Of a stretch of 64,000 nt of DNA, positions 36,552 through 44,251 are shown piece after piece (within the stretch, counting starts at the first letter, position 1; every line of letters starts with the position of its first letter). The notes under the pieces are model-generated. The model was not told the DNA's origin, ran no database searches, and saw only the letters and a list, made by a program, of their open reading frames with translations. This stretch comes from Lewinellaceae bacterium. Lineage in GTDB: Bacteria > Bacteroidota > Bacteroidia > Chitinophagales > Saprospiraceae. The stretch is taken from the NCBI GenBank assembly GCA_020636045.1, contig JACJYP010000006.1:186001-250000 (forward strand), in the 5' to 3' direction. The translations under genes were made by a program, and so were the position numbers.

Positions 36552-36653
36552 TGTTTTATACTCTAAAGGTGATACCTGTTTCAAAAAGCGCCCGCAAAGG
36601 TACAGAATCGCCACCTGAATTTCCAACCGTCGCCTAAAAAAAGTCGCAAGCGA

Positions 36654-38015
36654 TCAGCCTAAAATTTTCACATCTTCCACTTTGACGTGCACCGTCCTGA
36701 GTTGTTCCGTGCGCCGGTCGATATCGGCGGTAGCGCCTTCGAGCCGCAGCACGCCGCGCGGACAGACGGCCGCACAAATACCGCAACCCACACAGGAAGC
36801 GCGCACCACGTCCTGCCCGCGCTGCGCGTAGTGCCGCACATCGATGCCCATTTCGCAATAGGTGGAGCAGTTGCCGCAACTGATGCACTGACCGCCATTG
36901 ACCGTGATGCGGAATTTTGATTTTTTCTTCTGAAAAATGCCGAGGATGGCCGCCTGCGGGCAACCGAAGCGGCACCACACGCGGCTGCCCATCAGCGGGT
37001 AAAAGCCGACGCCTACCACGCCGCTGAAGGCCATGCCGATGATGTAGCCGTAGGCACTGGAAAATCCCTGTGAAAAACTGCCCAGCACGCCGCCCTGTTT
37101 CCAGGAATTGAGCCAGAGCAGGCCCGTCATCAGCGCGACGGCTGCCAGCACGGAATGGATCATCCAGCGCTCTATTTTCCAGGCTTTCAGGCTTTTATCA
37201 CTGAGGTGGCGGAACGGATCGCCGGCCGTTTCCGCCAGTCCCCCGCAGCCGCACACCCAGGAGCAGTACCAGCGTTTGCCGAAAAAATAGCTCAGCACGG
37301 GTGTGCCGACAAAGGTCATCAGGGCGCTGAATCCGATAAAATAGATGCCCCATTCGCTGGCTTTCGGGTAATAGGCCATCGCCCCCGGTGTGCCGTAGTA
37401 GTCCTTGAGCGGCCAGAAATAGGTAAAATAGTATTCCGGCTGGTTCATGATCTGCATGAACGCCGGGATCAGGAAGGCAAAGCCGGTCTGGAAAAACATG
37501 ACCGATACTGTACGCAGCAACTGGTAGCGGTTGTGCCGGTATTTGTACATGAATTTCACCCCCATCACCAGCACGGAAAAAGTGTACAAACTGCCGTAGA
37601 CGAACCATTTGTCGGCCGCCTTGCCCCGCAACACTTCGCTGAGCGGGCTGAACAGCACCACCAGCCCTGACAAATAGGTATCCGGCAGGAAATACAGGGC
37701 GGTGTAGAACCCCGTGAGCACAATAGCCGCCAGCCATCCCCATACGCCACGCGCGCTCAGGCTGCCAAACCACACGCGGTTGTTTTTGATGCCCTCCGGC
37801 CGCTGCAGGTATTCTTCGCGGACAAACCACCACATGCCCGCGACCATCAGGCCGAGCGATGCCAGCAGCGTGGGTGTCGTCGCGAGCGCCTTGCCGGCCG
37901 CCCAGACGAGCAGGAGCAACAGCACGCCCAGACCCGCAAGGGCCAACGCAAACTTTTGCTTGCCGGAAGTCAGCGCAGGGTTGGGTGTGGCGATTGACAG
38001 AGAGGAATCTTTCAT
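36654..38015 (-). CDS. membrane-bound 4Fe-4S polyferredoxin (NapH/NosR/CcoG-like)
   Basis: A 453-residue protein with about seven membrane helices. Between helices it has a NapH-type cysteine cluster (RWYCSWVCGCGG and SRVWCRFGCPQAAILG). The C-terminus contains two classical 4Fe-4S ferredoxin motifs (CISCGNCSTYCEMGID and CVGCGICAAVCPRGVL). It likely moves electrons across or along the inner membrane. The oxidoreductase gene directly upstream (59 bases) is a natural electron donor or partner. The family resembles NapH/NosR polyferredoxins more than CcoG, which lacks the long N-terminal membrane section. The partner pathway is not evident from this window. Confidence 0.85.
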   Translation of the reverse strand: MKDSSLSIATPNPALTSGKQKFALALAGLGVLLLLLVWAAGKALATTPTLLASLGLMVAGMWWFVREEYLQRPEGIKNNRVWFGSLSARGVWGWLAAIVLTGFYTALYFLPDTYLSGLVVLFSPLSEVLRGKAADKWFVYGSLYTFSVLVMGVKFMYKYRHNRYQLLRTVSVMFFQTGFAFLIPAFMQIMNQPEYYFTYFWPLKDYYGTPGAMAYYPKASEWGIYFIGFSALMTFVGTPVLSYFFGKRWYCSWVCGCGGLAETAGDPFRHLSDKSLKAWKIERWMIHSVLAAVALMTGLLWLNSWKQGGVLGSFSQGFSSAYGYIIGMAFSGVVGVGFYPLMGSRVWCRFGCPQAAILGIFQKKKSKFRITVNGGQCISCGNCSTYCEMGIDVRHYAQRGQDVVRASCVGCGICAAVCPRGVLRLEGATADIDRRTEQLRTVHVKVEDVKILG

Positions 38016-38069
38016 AAGATGAAATTTTGAATATTGGCAAAGTGTTGTTTTTCAGGGGTTTAGGCTTTC

Positions 38070-38109
38070 GCCAATCAGAGATTGGCGTTACGTTGAAGAT
38101 TGGCGTTAC
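38070..38109. repeat. 18-bp tandem repeat with hairpin over a stop codon
   Basis: AGATTGGCGTTAC occurs at 38079-38091 and again at 38097-38109 (period 18). The first copy forms a 7-bp hairpin with GCCAATC (38070-38076), loop of 3, which spans the stop codon of the oxidoreductase gene. The duplication encodes the tail NANLQRNANL of that protein. Confidence 0.65.
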
Positions 38110-39517
38110 TTAGAAACGACAACACTGCATCCAGCCCGCGTTTTTGTTTCAATTGTATGTTTTTACCGGTTTGCCGGTTGTACAGGTCCACCAGCTCCTT
38201 TTCGTATTGCCGGGAGAATTCCGGGTCGAAATTGGCCATGCCCAGCCGCGACAGCACCGCTTCTATATGGGCGCCTTCGCGGAGCCATTTTTCGCAGACC
38301 TCGTGGCGATAGCGTACCCCCATGAGGTTGAAGCCCAGCACGCGGCCCGTCGCCGCATCGTAATTGATGCGAATGCCTTTTTTGCCGTCAGAATGTTCCC
38401 AGTACAGGCTTTGCTGCTCGTCGGGCAGGATGGGGCGGATGTCGCCGTACACCTGGTACTCGATGTCAAAGAACTTGGCCGAGTTGAACCAGATGCCCGG
38501 CGTGTACGGTAGACGGCTTACGGTGGACGGTAGACGGTGTACGGTAGACGGTGTTCGATGTACGGTGGACGGTGGATGGGGGGCGGGGTTGTCGGCGAGC
38601 ATATTGTGGGCGGCGGTTTCGCCCATCATGCGGCCGGTGTACCACACTGCTTCGATGGCGCGGCGGCCGGGCGGCGGGTTGCGCAGTTCCGCGCAATCGC
38701 CGGCCGCGTACACGTCGGGGATATTTGTTTGCAGATATTCGTCGACGAGAATACCGCGATTGAGTTCCAGCCCGTTTCCTTTCAGGAAATCGACGTTGGG
38801 GCTGACGCCGACGGTGAGTCCGACAAAGCCGCAATCGATCCGTTCGCCCTGGCCGGTGACGACAGCGGCGCATTTTTTTCCGGTATTGTCGGGTAAAATT
38901 TCCTTCAGTTCCGTTTCCAGCCGCAGGTCGATGTGGTGTTCGCGCAAATGCCGGCTTACCATTGTCGCTTCTTCCGGAGGCAATACCGGATTCCAGAAAT
39001 CGGATTCGCGCACGAGAAAAGTAACGGGGATACCCCTGGAATGGAACATCTCCGCCATCTCTACGCCGATCAGTCCGCCACCGACGATCACCGCGCCTTG
39101 CAGGCCTTTACTGTGGCGTTCCATGGTTTCGAGATCCTGGTAGTGATACAGCCCCTGCACCCCGTCGAGGTTCTGGCCGGGCCAGCCGAATTTGTTGGAC
39201 CGGGAGCCCGTAGCGAGCAGCAATTTGTCGTACCCGATTTGATCGCCACTTGTCGTGAAAAGTGTTTTCTTCCCGAAATCGATGCGTTCGATACGCGCAC
39301 GCATCAGTTCGATGCGGTTTTTCTCCCAAAACCAGGGCTCATAAGGCTGCGTATCCCGAAAACGCATATGCCCCATGTAGATGTACATGAGGGCCGTTCG
39401 GCTGTAAAAGTGATCTGTTTCGTCGGATATGACGGTGATGTCGCAGTCGCTGCGTTTGCGAATATGGCGCGCGGCGGTGATGCCGCTGATCCCGTTGCCG
39501 AGGATGACGATTTTCAT
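38075..39517 (-). CDS. NAD(P)/FAD-dependent oxidoreductase with repeat-encoded insertion
   Basis: A 480-residue pyridine-nucleotide-disulfide oxidoreductase-type flavoprotein. FAD-binding GxGxxG is at residues 7-12 (GNGISG), the NAD-binding motif is VIVGGGLIGVEMAE (about 142-155), and the second FAD motif is VYAAGDCAE (about 269-277). It resembles NirB N-terminal and rubredoxin-reductase-like proteins. Residues about 314-340 are not family-like: they are a P-S-T-V-H-R-x repeat encoded by the 7-bp minisatellite at 38499-38577. The tail NANLQRNANL is encoded by an 18-bp duplication. The next gene encodes a polyferredoxin, so an electron-transfer pair is likely. Confidence 0.87.
   Translation of the reverse strand: MKIVILGNGISGITAARHIRKRSDCDITVISDETDHFYSRTALMYIYMGHMRFRDTQPYEPWFWEKNRIELMRARIERIDFGKKTLFTTSGDQIGYDKLLLATGSRSNKFGWPGQNLDGVQGLYHYQDLETMERHSKGLQGAVIVGGGLIGVEMAEMFHSRGIPVTFLVRESDFWNPVLPPEEATMVSRHLREHHIDLRLETELKEILPDNTGKKCAAVVTGQGERIDCGFVGLTVGVSPNVDFLKGNGLELNRGILVDEYLQTNIPDVYAAGDCAELRNPPPGRRAIEAVWYTGRMMGETAAHNMLADNPAPHPPSTVHRTPSTVHRLPSTVSRLPYTPGIWFNSAKFFDIEYQVYGDIRPILPDEQQSLYWEHSDGKKGIRINYDAATGRVLGFNLMGVRYRHEVCEKWLREGAHIEAVLSRLGMANFDPEFSRQYEKELVDLYNRQTGKNIQLKQKRGLDAVLSFLSNANLQRNANL
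38499..38577 (-). repeat. 7-bp minisatellite inside the oxidoreductase gene
   Basis: About eleven tandem heptamers of the form GACGGTR/TACGGTR on the + strand, i.e. YACCGTC on the coding (-) strand, several with substitutions. It encodes the same peptide repeat (PSTVHRL) as the birA array and in the same sense orientation. Confidence 0.86.
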
Positions 39518-39661
39518 ACTGGAGCGTTGATGTTGATCCGGGGTTTTTCAGGTCGCTGTGCGAAGTTCGGATAAATGTAACGATACCGCCGGCTTCGACA
39601 TTTGCATACAGGCGGCCGCAACGCTTTACTTGTCGGTGGGCGGACAAGCGCATCCAGTATT

Positions 39662-39770
39662 CAGTTGGCAGTGGCAGTGTTGATATCGATACAAATTACC
39701 GCGCTAAAAAGGTTTATATTTCCTGTTTTGCCCAAATGCTGCTATTACTGCTAACTGCCCCTGCCAACTG
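39662..39770. repeat. inverted-repeat element, copy 2
   Basis: CAGTTGGCAGTGGCAGT (39662-39678) and ACTGCCCCTGCCAACTG (39754-39770) are 17-base inverted ends matching at 16 positions, enclosing 75 bp. A second, diverged copy is at 32801-32917. There is no coding capacity inside, which suggests a non-autonomous or structural element. Confidence 0.62.
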
Positions 39771-39813
39771 CTTACTTCTTATCGTTAGAACTGCCACACA
39801 TGGAGAAATAAAA

Positions 39814-39846
39814 AAGCGGCGGGACACATAGAGTGCCCCACCGCTT
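39814..39846 (-). terminator. terminator of the duplicated T9SS cargo gene
   Basis: On the - strand AAGCGG...GGGGCAC pairs with GTGTCCC...CCGCTT (some mismatches) with a 5-base loop, then runs into TTTTTTATTT. It lies 30 bases after the stop at 39877. Confidence 0.8.
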
Positions 39847-39876
39847 AGGCGAGTTTTCACGTGGCTCTTCGGGAGT

Positions 39877-42720
39877 TTAGCGCACGATAATCAGTTTTTC
39901 CGTTTTCACAGCATCGCCGGCCTGGATGCGGACGAAGTAGAAGCCCGGGTCCAGTTGTGCCGTATTCAGCGTGTACTGCTGTTCGCCTGCCGTGGCTTTT
40001 TCGCTGATCTGCTGACCGAAGAAGCGGCCGTTCAGATCGTAGATCTCTACGCTGAGATCGGCCGGGTTGGTGAGCGACAGTTGCAGCGTAGCCTGGCTGC
40101 TGGCCACCGTGGGGAACAGTTTAACGGCGCTGATGTATTTTTCAACGTTGTTCGTTTCCACGAGGCAGTTGATGTTCAGTTCTTTGTAAACCGCCCATCC
40201 GCAGGTCCAGTCGTTGGTGCCGTCGAAAGCGCCGGCATAGTCCACTTTATCGAAGAACGAATTGTTAATGCGGGCAGCCGTGAATGCACCGGCGCCGATG
40301 GCCGGAGAAGTGTAGGTCGGCTGTGCGTTCGGCAGGTCGAGGTTGAACGGATCCTGCAGGGCTGAACCAGCGGAAGTAGCGAAGGTTTTGTTGCCGAAAG
40401 CAGCGGTATTGAACCAGGTGTCGACGTTGAAGCCGTTCGAAGCGTTGGTGCTCAGCAGCGTCGTCGGACCGGCCACTACCGTGTTCTTGATCTCGAGCAG
40501 ATTGTTCGTTGCATTGTCGGCGCAGGCGTTGCCGTCGATGAGGAAGCCGACTTCGTATTTGCCGATCAATACCGAATTGAAAATACCTGGCTCGGAGTTG
40601 CGACGCAGGTGGCCGGCGCGCTTGTAGAGGGCGTCAACCGGACCTGCGGGGTCGGGACCGACGATGGTCACGTTCGAGAAAGTCGGTTTTGTTTTCGGCG
40701 TATTCGTAGAGCCGTTGCCGTCGTTGTCGATTTCGAAGCCGTTGGAGCCGCTGATGTCGGCCACCTGCGGGTCGCGTACGGAAAATGCGTACTGAACACT
40801 GCCGGAGTAACCGAAGTCGCAGTCGAAGTCGTCGTCGAGGCCGCGGTATGCGATGAGGTGTTTGCAGTTGACCGTACCGCCGAACCACTCGTAGGAGTCG
40901 TCGCCGGAGTAGGATACCTGTACATGATCGATGATCGTACCGGCGCCTACGCCGCCCATCGTCAGACCGTTGATCTCGTTATTCGGCTGGAAAGCGATAC
41001 CGGGATATTCGATACGCACGTAGCGGAGGATACCCGAGTTGTCCATCGGGTCGTTGCCGCCGTACAGTTCACCTACGCCACCTTCGATCAGGCCTTCGCC
41101 CTGCACGCCCAGGTAGCTGGTGTTGGTCGGCGCCTGACCGCAGATGATGATACCGCCCCAGGAGCCGTAAGTGGGCTCGGGGTCATTAGTCGAAAATACG
41201 ATCGGGAGGTCGACCGTACCGTCAGCGATGATCTTGGCGCAACGGGTTACGATCAGCGCGCCTTTGGTGGCTTTATCACCTTTGATGATGGTGCCCGGCT
41301 CGATCGTCAGTTCTGCGCAGTTTTTAACGTAAACGAAACCGCTGAGTACGTACACTTTGTCGGCCGTCCAGGTCGTGTTGGTGGAGATGTTACCGCTTAC
41401 CACCACTTCCTGCGCCGGAGCCAGGCCAACCTGGTTCAGGTTGTCGCCGAAACGGCTCCACTTGGCTGTCCAGTCGCCGGAGGCGGAGAACGCACCGGCG
41501 TAACTTACCGGGATGAAGTTGGCATTTGCAATGCGCGCATCTTCAAATTTGGCGTAGCCAAGAACCGGAGAAGTAGACTGCGGGCGCGGATCGGGTGTGT
41601 TGAGGTTGAACGGATCTTTCAGACCGGCGCTGCTGGAATTCGGGCCCGTAGAAATTTCATTGGCAGTAGCCCATGTAGCGATGTCGAATGTGGCAACGTT
41701 GGTCTTCAGTTGCGTCGGCATACCGTGGTAGAAAGAGTTTTTCACAACCAGTTTGCCGTTGAGTGCATTTTGAGCGCAGGAGTCGCCGTCGATCAAAAGG
41801 CCGGCATCCGGGTAAGCGCCGATGAATACGGAATTGTACACGCCGGGCTCGGAATTGCGGCGCAGGTGGTTGCCGCGCTTGAAATTGGGATCGAAAGTAC
41901 CCGTCGGGCCGACGATGGTTACGTTCGAAAAGGTCGGCGCCGTTTTCGGTGTGCGGTTGGTACCGCTGCCGTCGTTGTCGATCTCGAAACCGTTGGAGCC
42001 GCTGATATCCGCTACGGCGGGGTCGCGTTGCGAGTAAGCGAACTGGATATTGCCGGAGTAGCCGAAGTCGCAGTCGAAATCATCGTCGAGTGCGCGGTAG
42101 GCGATGAGGTATTTGCAGTTGACTGTACCACCGAACCATTCGAAAGCGTCGTCGTTGGCGTACGATACCTGTACGTATTCAATAGTGGTACCGGCGCCTA
42201 CGCCACCCATCGTCAGGCCGTTGATCTCGTTGTTCGGCTGGAATGCGATACCGGCGTATTCGATGCGCACGTAACGGAGAACACCCGAGTTGTCCATCGG
42301 GTCGTTGCCGCCGTACAGTTCGCCTACACCTCCTTCGACCAGGCCCTCGCCGTCGACGCCGTTGTTCGACGCGTTGGTGGGCGCTTTACCGCAAATAATC
42401 ACGCCGCCCCAGTCGCCGTACGTGGGAGTGGCTTCGTTGCTGGTGAATACGATCGGCTCATCGGGCGTGCCGCTGGCTACGATTTTGCAGCCACGCGTTA
42501 CGATCAGAGAACCTTTGGTGTTTTTGTCGCCTTTGATAACCGTGCCCGGCTCGATGGTGAGCGTGGCGTCGTTTTTAACGTATACAAAGCCGCTGAGCAG
42601 GTAAACATTGTTTTTTGTCCAGGTGGTATTGGCCGTAATATTGCCTGATACCACAATCTGTGCGGTGGCAGCGATGCTGGCCGCCACGATGAATGTAAGC
42701 AGTAGAAACGCTTTTTTCAT
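39877..42720 (-). CDS. T9SS cargo protein with two homologous halves
   Basis: A 947-residue secreted protein; start at 42720 places signal peptide MKKAFLLLTFIVAASIAATAQ at the N-terminus. Two homologous halves of about 420 residues follow, each starting VVSGNI-TxNTTWT and containing LTIEPGT[VI]IKGD, ELYGGNDPMDNSG, NNEINGLTMGGVGAGT and DDDFDCDFGYSG. The Gly/Asp-rich pattern fits a right-handed beta-helix (parallel beta-helix, pectate-lyase-like). The C-terminal 80 residues form a type A sorting domain with LFPTVASSQATLQL in place of the usual YPNP, ending VKTEKLIIVR. No catalytic function can be assigned. Four CTTAA boxes in 11-bp phase lie upstream (42798-42835), so it is probably a tightly regulated surface protein. 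Confidence 0.86.
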   Translation of the reverse strand: MKKAFLLLTFIVAASIAATAQIVVSGNITANTTWTKNNVYLLSGFVYVKNDATLTIEPGTVIKGDKNTKGSLIVTRGCKIVASGTPDEPIVFTSNEATPTYGDWGGVIICGKAPTNASNNGVDGEGLVEGGVGELYGGNDPMDNSGVLRYVRIEYAGIAFQPNNEINGLTMGGVGAGTTIEYVQVSYANDDAFEWFGGTVNCKYLIAYRALDDDFDCDFGYSGNIQFAYSQRDPAVADISGSNGFEIDNDGSGTNRTPKTAPTFSNVTIVGPTGTFDPNFKRGNHLRRNSEPGVYNSVFIGAYPDAGLLIDGDSCAQNALNGKLVVKNSFYHGMPTQLKTNVATFDIATWATANEISTGPNSSSAGLKDPFNLNTPDPRPQSTSPVLGYAKFEDARIANANFIPVSYAGAFSASGDWTAKWSRFGDNLNQVGLAPAQEVVVSGNISTNTTWTADKVYVLSGFVYVKNCAELTIEPGTIIKGDKATKGALIVTRCAKIIADGTVDLPIVFSTNDPEPTYGSWGGIIICGQAPTNTSYLGVQGEGLIEGGVGELYGGNDPMDNSGILRYVRIEYPGIAFQPNNEINGLTMGGVGAGTIIDHVQVSYSGDDSYEWFGGTVNCKHLIAYRGLDDDFDCDFGYSGSVQYAFSVRDPQVADISGSNGFEIDNDGNGSTNTPKTKPTFSNVTIVGPDPAGPVDALYKRAGHLRRNSEPGIFNSVLIGKYEVGFLIDGNACADNATNNLLEIKNTVVAGPTTLLSTNASNGFNVDTWFNTAAFGNKTFATSAGSALQDPFNLDLPNAQPTYTSPAIGAGAFTAARINNSFFDKVDYAGAFDGTNDWTCGWAVYKELNINCLVETNNVEKYISAVKLFPTVASSQATLQLSLTNPADLSVEIYDLNGRFFGQQISEKATAGEQQYTLNTAQLDPGFYFVRIQAGDAVKTEKLIIVR

Positions 42721-42797
42721 TGCAGGAAAATTTGATTGGATAATTTGTGTGCGCCGCAAAGGTCGCCAGCCGCTGTTCCGGGGTGGAAAACGACGGA

Positions 42798-42835
42798 TTA
42801 AGTTTGGGTTAAGTCTATATTAAGCCAGTATTAAG
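42798..42835 (-). promoter_or_regulatory. four CTTAA boxes at exact 11-bp spacing
   Basis: TTAAG begins at 42798, 42809, 42820 and 42831 on the + strand, i.e. CTTAA four times in the direction of the cargo gene. The array ends 78 bases before its ATG. Period 11 puts all boxes on one face of the helix, as in OmpR/PhoB-type operators (Bacillus PhoP boxes and cyanobacterial Pho boxes use TTAAC-like repeats at this spacing). The Pho link is inference. Confidence 0.7.
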
Positions 42836-42877
42836 GAAGTGGCTAGGGGGCTTTACAACGGGTTTTATCAATAAAAA

Positions 42878-42903
42878 AACCAGCCGCTACAACGCGACTG
42901 GTT
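42878..42903 (-). terminator. terminator of arsM
   Basis: On the - strand AACCAG pairs with CTGGTT and, inside, CGC with GCG, then TTTTTTTATTG follows. It lies 37 bases after the arsM stop. Confidence 0.85.
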
Positions 42904-42939
42904 CGTCTTTTCCTGCAAAAACGATTGAAAAAAGTCCTT

Positions 42940-43824
42940 TTAACAGCATCCGCTGCCGGGTTCGCAGCACGCTTCTTTCTCCGCATTTTCTGCCGGCGCC
43001 AACGCATGTATACGCATATTGCCCGGTTTGGCAGCGTACAAAGTGATGCTGAATATACCGGTGCCCGAATGAGCAAATGCTTTGAGTTGTTCCTCCGTCA
43101 TGTATTCGAGCAGAATATGGTCGGGGATCAGGATGGGCTTCTGTTTTTGCACGGTCACATCCTCGAATCCGGCCTTGCGCGCCAGTGTGAGGTATTCCTC
43201 CATTTGAATGGCGCCCGAAACGCATCCGGCGTACATTTCGGCGGCATTGCGGAGGGTGTCGGGCAATTCACCTTTCAGCACTATGTCGGAAATGCTGAAA
43301 TGACCGCCGGGATGCAGTACCCGGGCGATCTCGGCAAATACCTTTTCCTTGTCGGGCACCAGATTGAGCACACAATTGCTGACCACGACGTCGACCGACG
43401 CATCGTTCAGGGGCAGGTCCTCGATGTCGCCTTCCCGGAATTCGACATTGTTGAATCCACGTTTTTCGGCGTTCAGGCGGGCTTTCCGGATCATGGCTGG
43501 CGTGAAATCCACACCGATCACCTTGCCTTCCGGTCCCGTTTCTGCGCGGGCCACGAAGCAGTCGTTGCCGGCGCCCGAACCAAGGTCGAGCACGGTGTCG
43601 CCCGGCCGGATGTGCGCAAACTCCGTGGGCAGGCCGCAACCGAGGCCCAGATCGGCATCGGGGTCGTAGCCCGGCAGATCGGCATACGAATCGGCCATGA
43701 TGGTGTAAGTGCCGCAGGATGTACCCGAGCCGCAGCAACTCGTTTCGTTGGTGGTTTTGCTTTGTTCGGCGATCTGGCCGTACTTCTCTCTGACGAGGTC
43801 TTTGATACTGGAGATTTTTTTCAT
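42940..43824 (-). CDS. arsM: arsenite methyltransferase ArsM
   Basis: A 294-residue SAM-dependent methyltransferase that methylates arsenite to volatile or less toxic species. Diagnostic segments: KYGQIAEQS at the start, GYDPDADLGLGCGLPTEFA, motif I VLDLGSGAGNDCFVA, VIGVDFTPAMIRKAR, SNCVLNLVPDKEKVFAEI and MYAGCVSGAIQMEEYL. Arsenic-binding Cys candidates are in LGLGCGLP, SNCVLNL and AGCVSG, and the tail is Cys-rich (ACCEPGSGCC), as in many ArsM proteins. No arsR, arsB or arsC is adjacent. A TATATTTG -7 element lies 21 bases upstream of the ATG. Confidence 0.94.
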   Translation of the reverse strand: MKKISSIKDLVREKYGQIAEQSKTTNETSCCGSGTSCGTYTIMADSYADLPGYDPDADLGLGCGLPTEFAHIRPGDTVLDLGSGAGNDCFVARAETGPEGKVIGVDFTPAMIRKARLNAEKRGFNNVEFREGDIEDLPLNDASVDVVVSNCVLNLVPDKEKVFAEIARVLHPGGHFSISDIVLKGELPDTLRNAAEMYAGCVSGAIQMEEYLTLARKAGFEDVTVQKQKPILIPDHILLEYMTEEQLKAFAHSGTGIFSITLYAAKPGNMRIHALAPAENAEKEACCEPGSGCC

Positions 43825-44251
43825 AGCGTAATTATTTTATATCGCAAATATACGATGATTAATTATTGGTAAAACATCTTTTGAAGAAAGTTTTTGTAAA
43901 TAAATTTTAAGTGATTGATTCATAGCGGTTTATTAGAACTGACAGTCAATGCTCCGCCTCTTCCCTGTGGACTAAACAGTACAGACCGGAACCGATCGGC
44001 ATATTCTGTCCAGGATTTTGCGCAGGGACAAGCATTTTTTGAGGGTTTAGCAGCGCTGTATCTGAAAAAATAACGCCGGCCTGCCTCAAAAGGCCGGGGT
44101 TTGAATGGTCGCTCATTTCTGTCACGACACTTATATAAATATACGCGTCCGGAACACTTTGCCACCGCAAGCGGTTTGCCTGAAAACGCGCTATATTTGC
44201 GCCGCTTTTCCCAAAACCGAACGCCAGTAAAAAGCATCAAGCATTCAGATC
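43825..44251. promoter_or_regulatory. divergent promoter region of arsM and alaS
   Basis: 427 bp without a supportable gene. On the - strand TATATTTG (43852-43845) is an exact -7 element for arsM, without a clean TTTG at -33. On the + strand TATATTTG (44192-44199) is an exact -7 element for alaS; TTTG occurs 13 bases before it (44175-44178), shorter than usual. CCGGCCT (44076-44082) pairs with AGGCCGG (44091-44097), with GTTATTTTTT after it on the - strand, like a terminator of an unseen - strand transcript. A 106-codon - strand frame here has no recognisable features. Confidence 0.5.

Larger units (their letters stand above)
39518..39876. other. intergenic region with inverted-repeat element and terminator
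   Basis: This 359-bp gap should hold the oxidoreductase promoter (39518-39660), the inverted-repeat element copy 2 (39662-39770) and the terminator of the upstream - strand gene (39814-39846). No gene is supported and no exact promoter consensus was found. Confidence 0.5.

Noticed and set aside
36654..38015. Polyferredoxin as CcoG, partner of the CcoI gene at 22747
   Set aside because: Its membrane topology and cysteine spacing look NapH/NosR-like and it is paired with an FAD oxidoreductase; the two loci are 11 kb apart.
40609..42648. 679-codon + strand frame opposite the duplicated T9SS cargo gene
   Set aside because: It mirrors the internal duplication of the real gene and shows no recognisable protein features.
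43920..44240. 106-codon - strand frame in the arsM-alaS gap
   Set aside because: No conserved motif, signal or codon pattern; it covers the likely alaS promoter.
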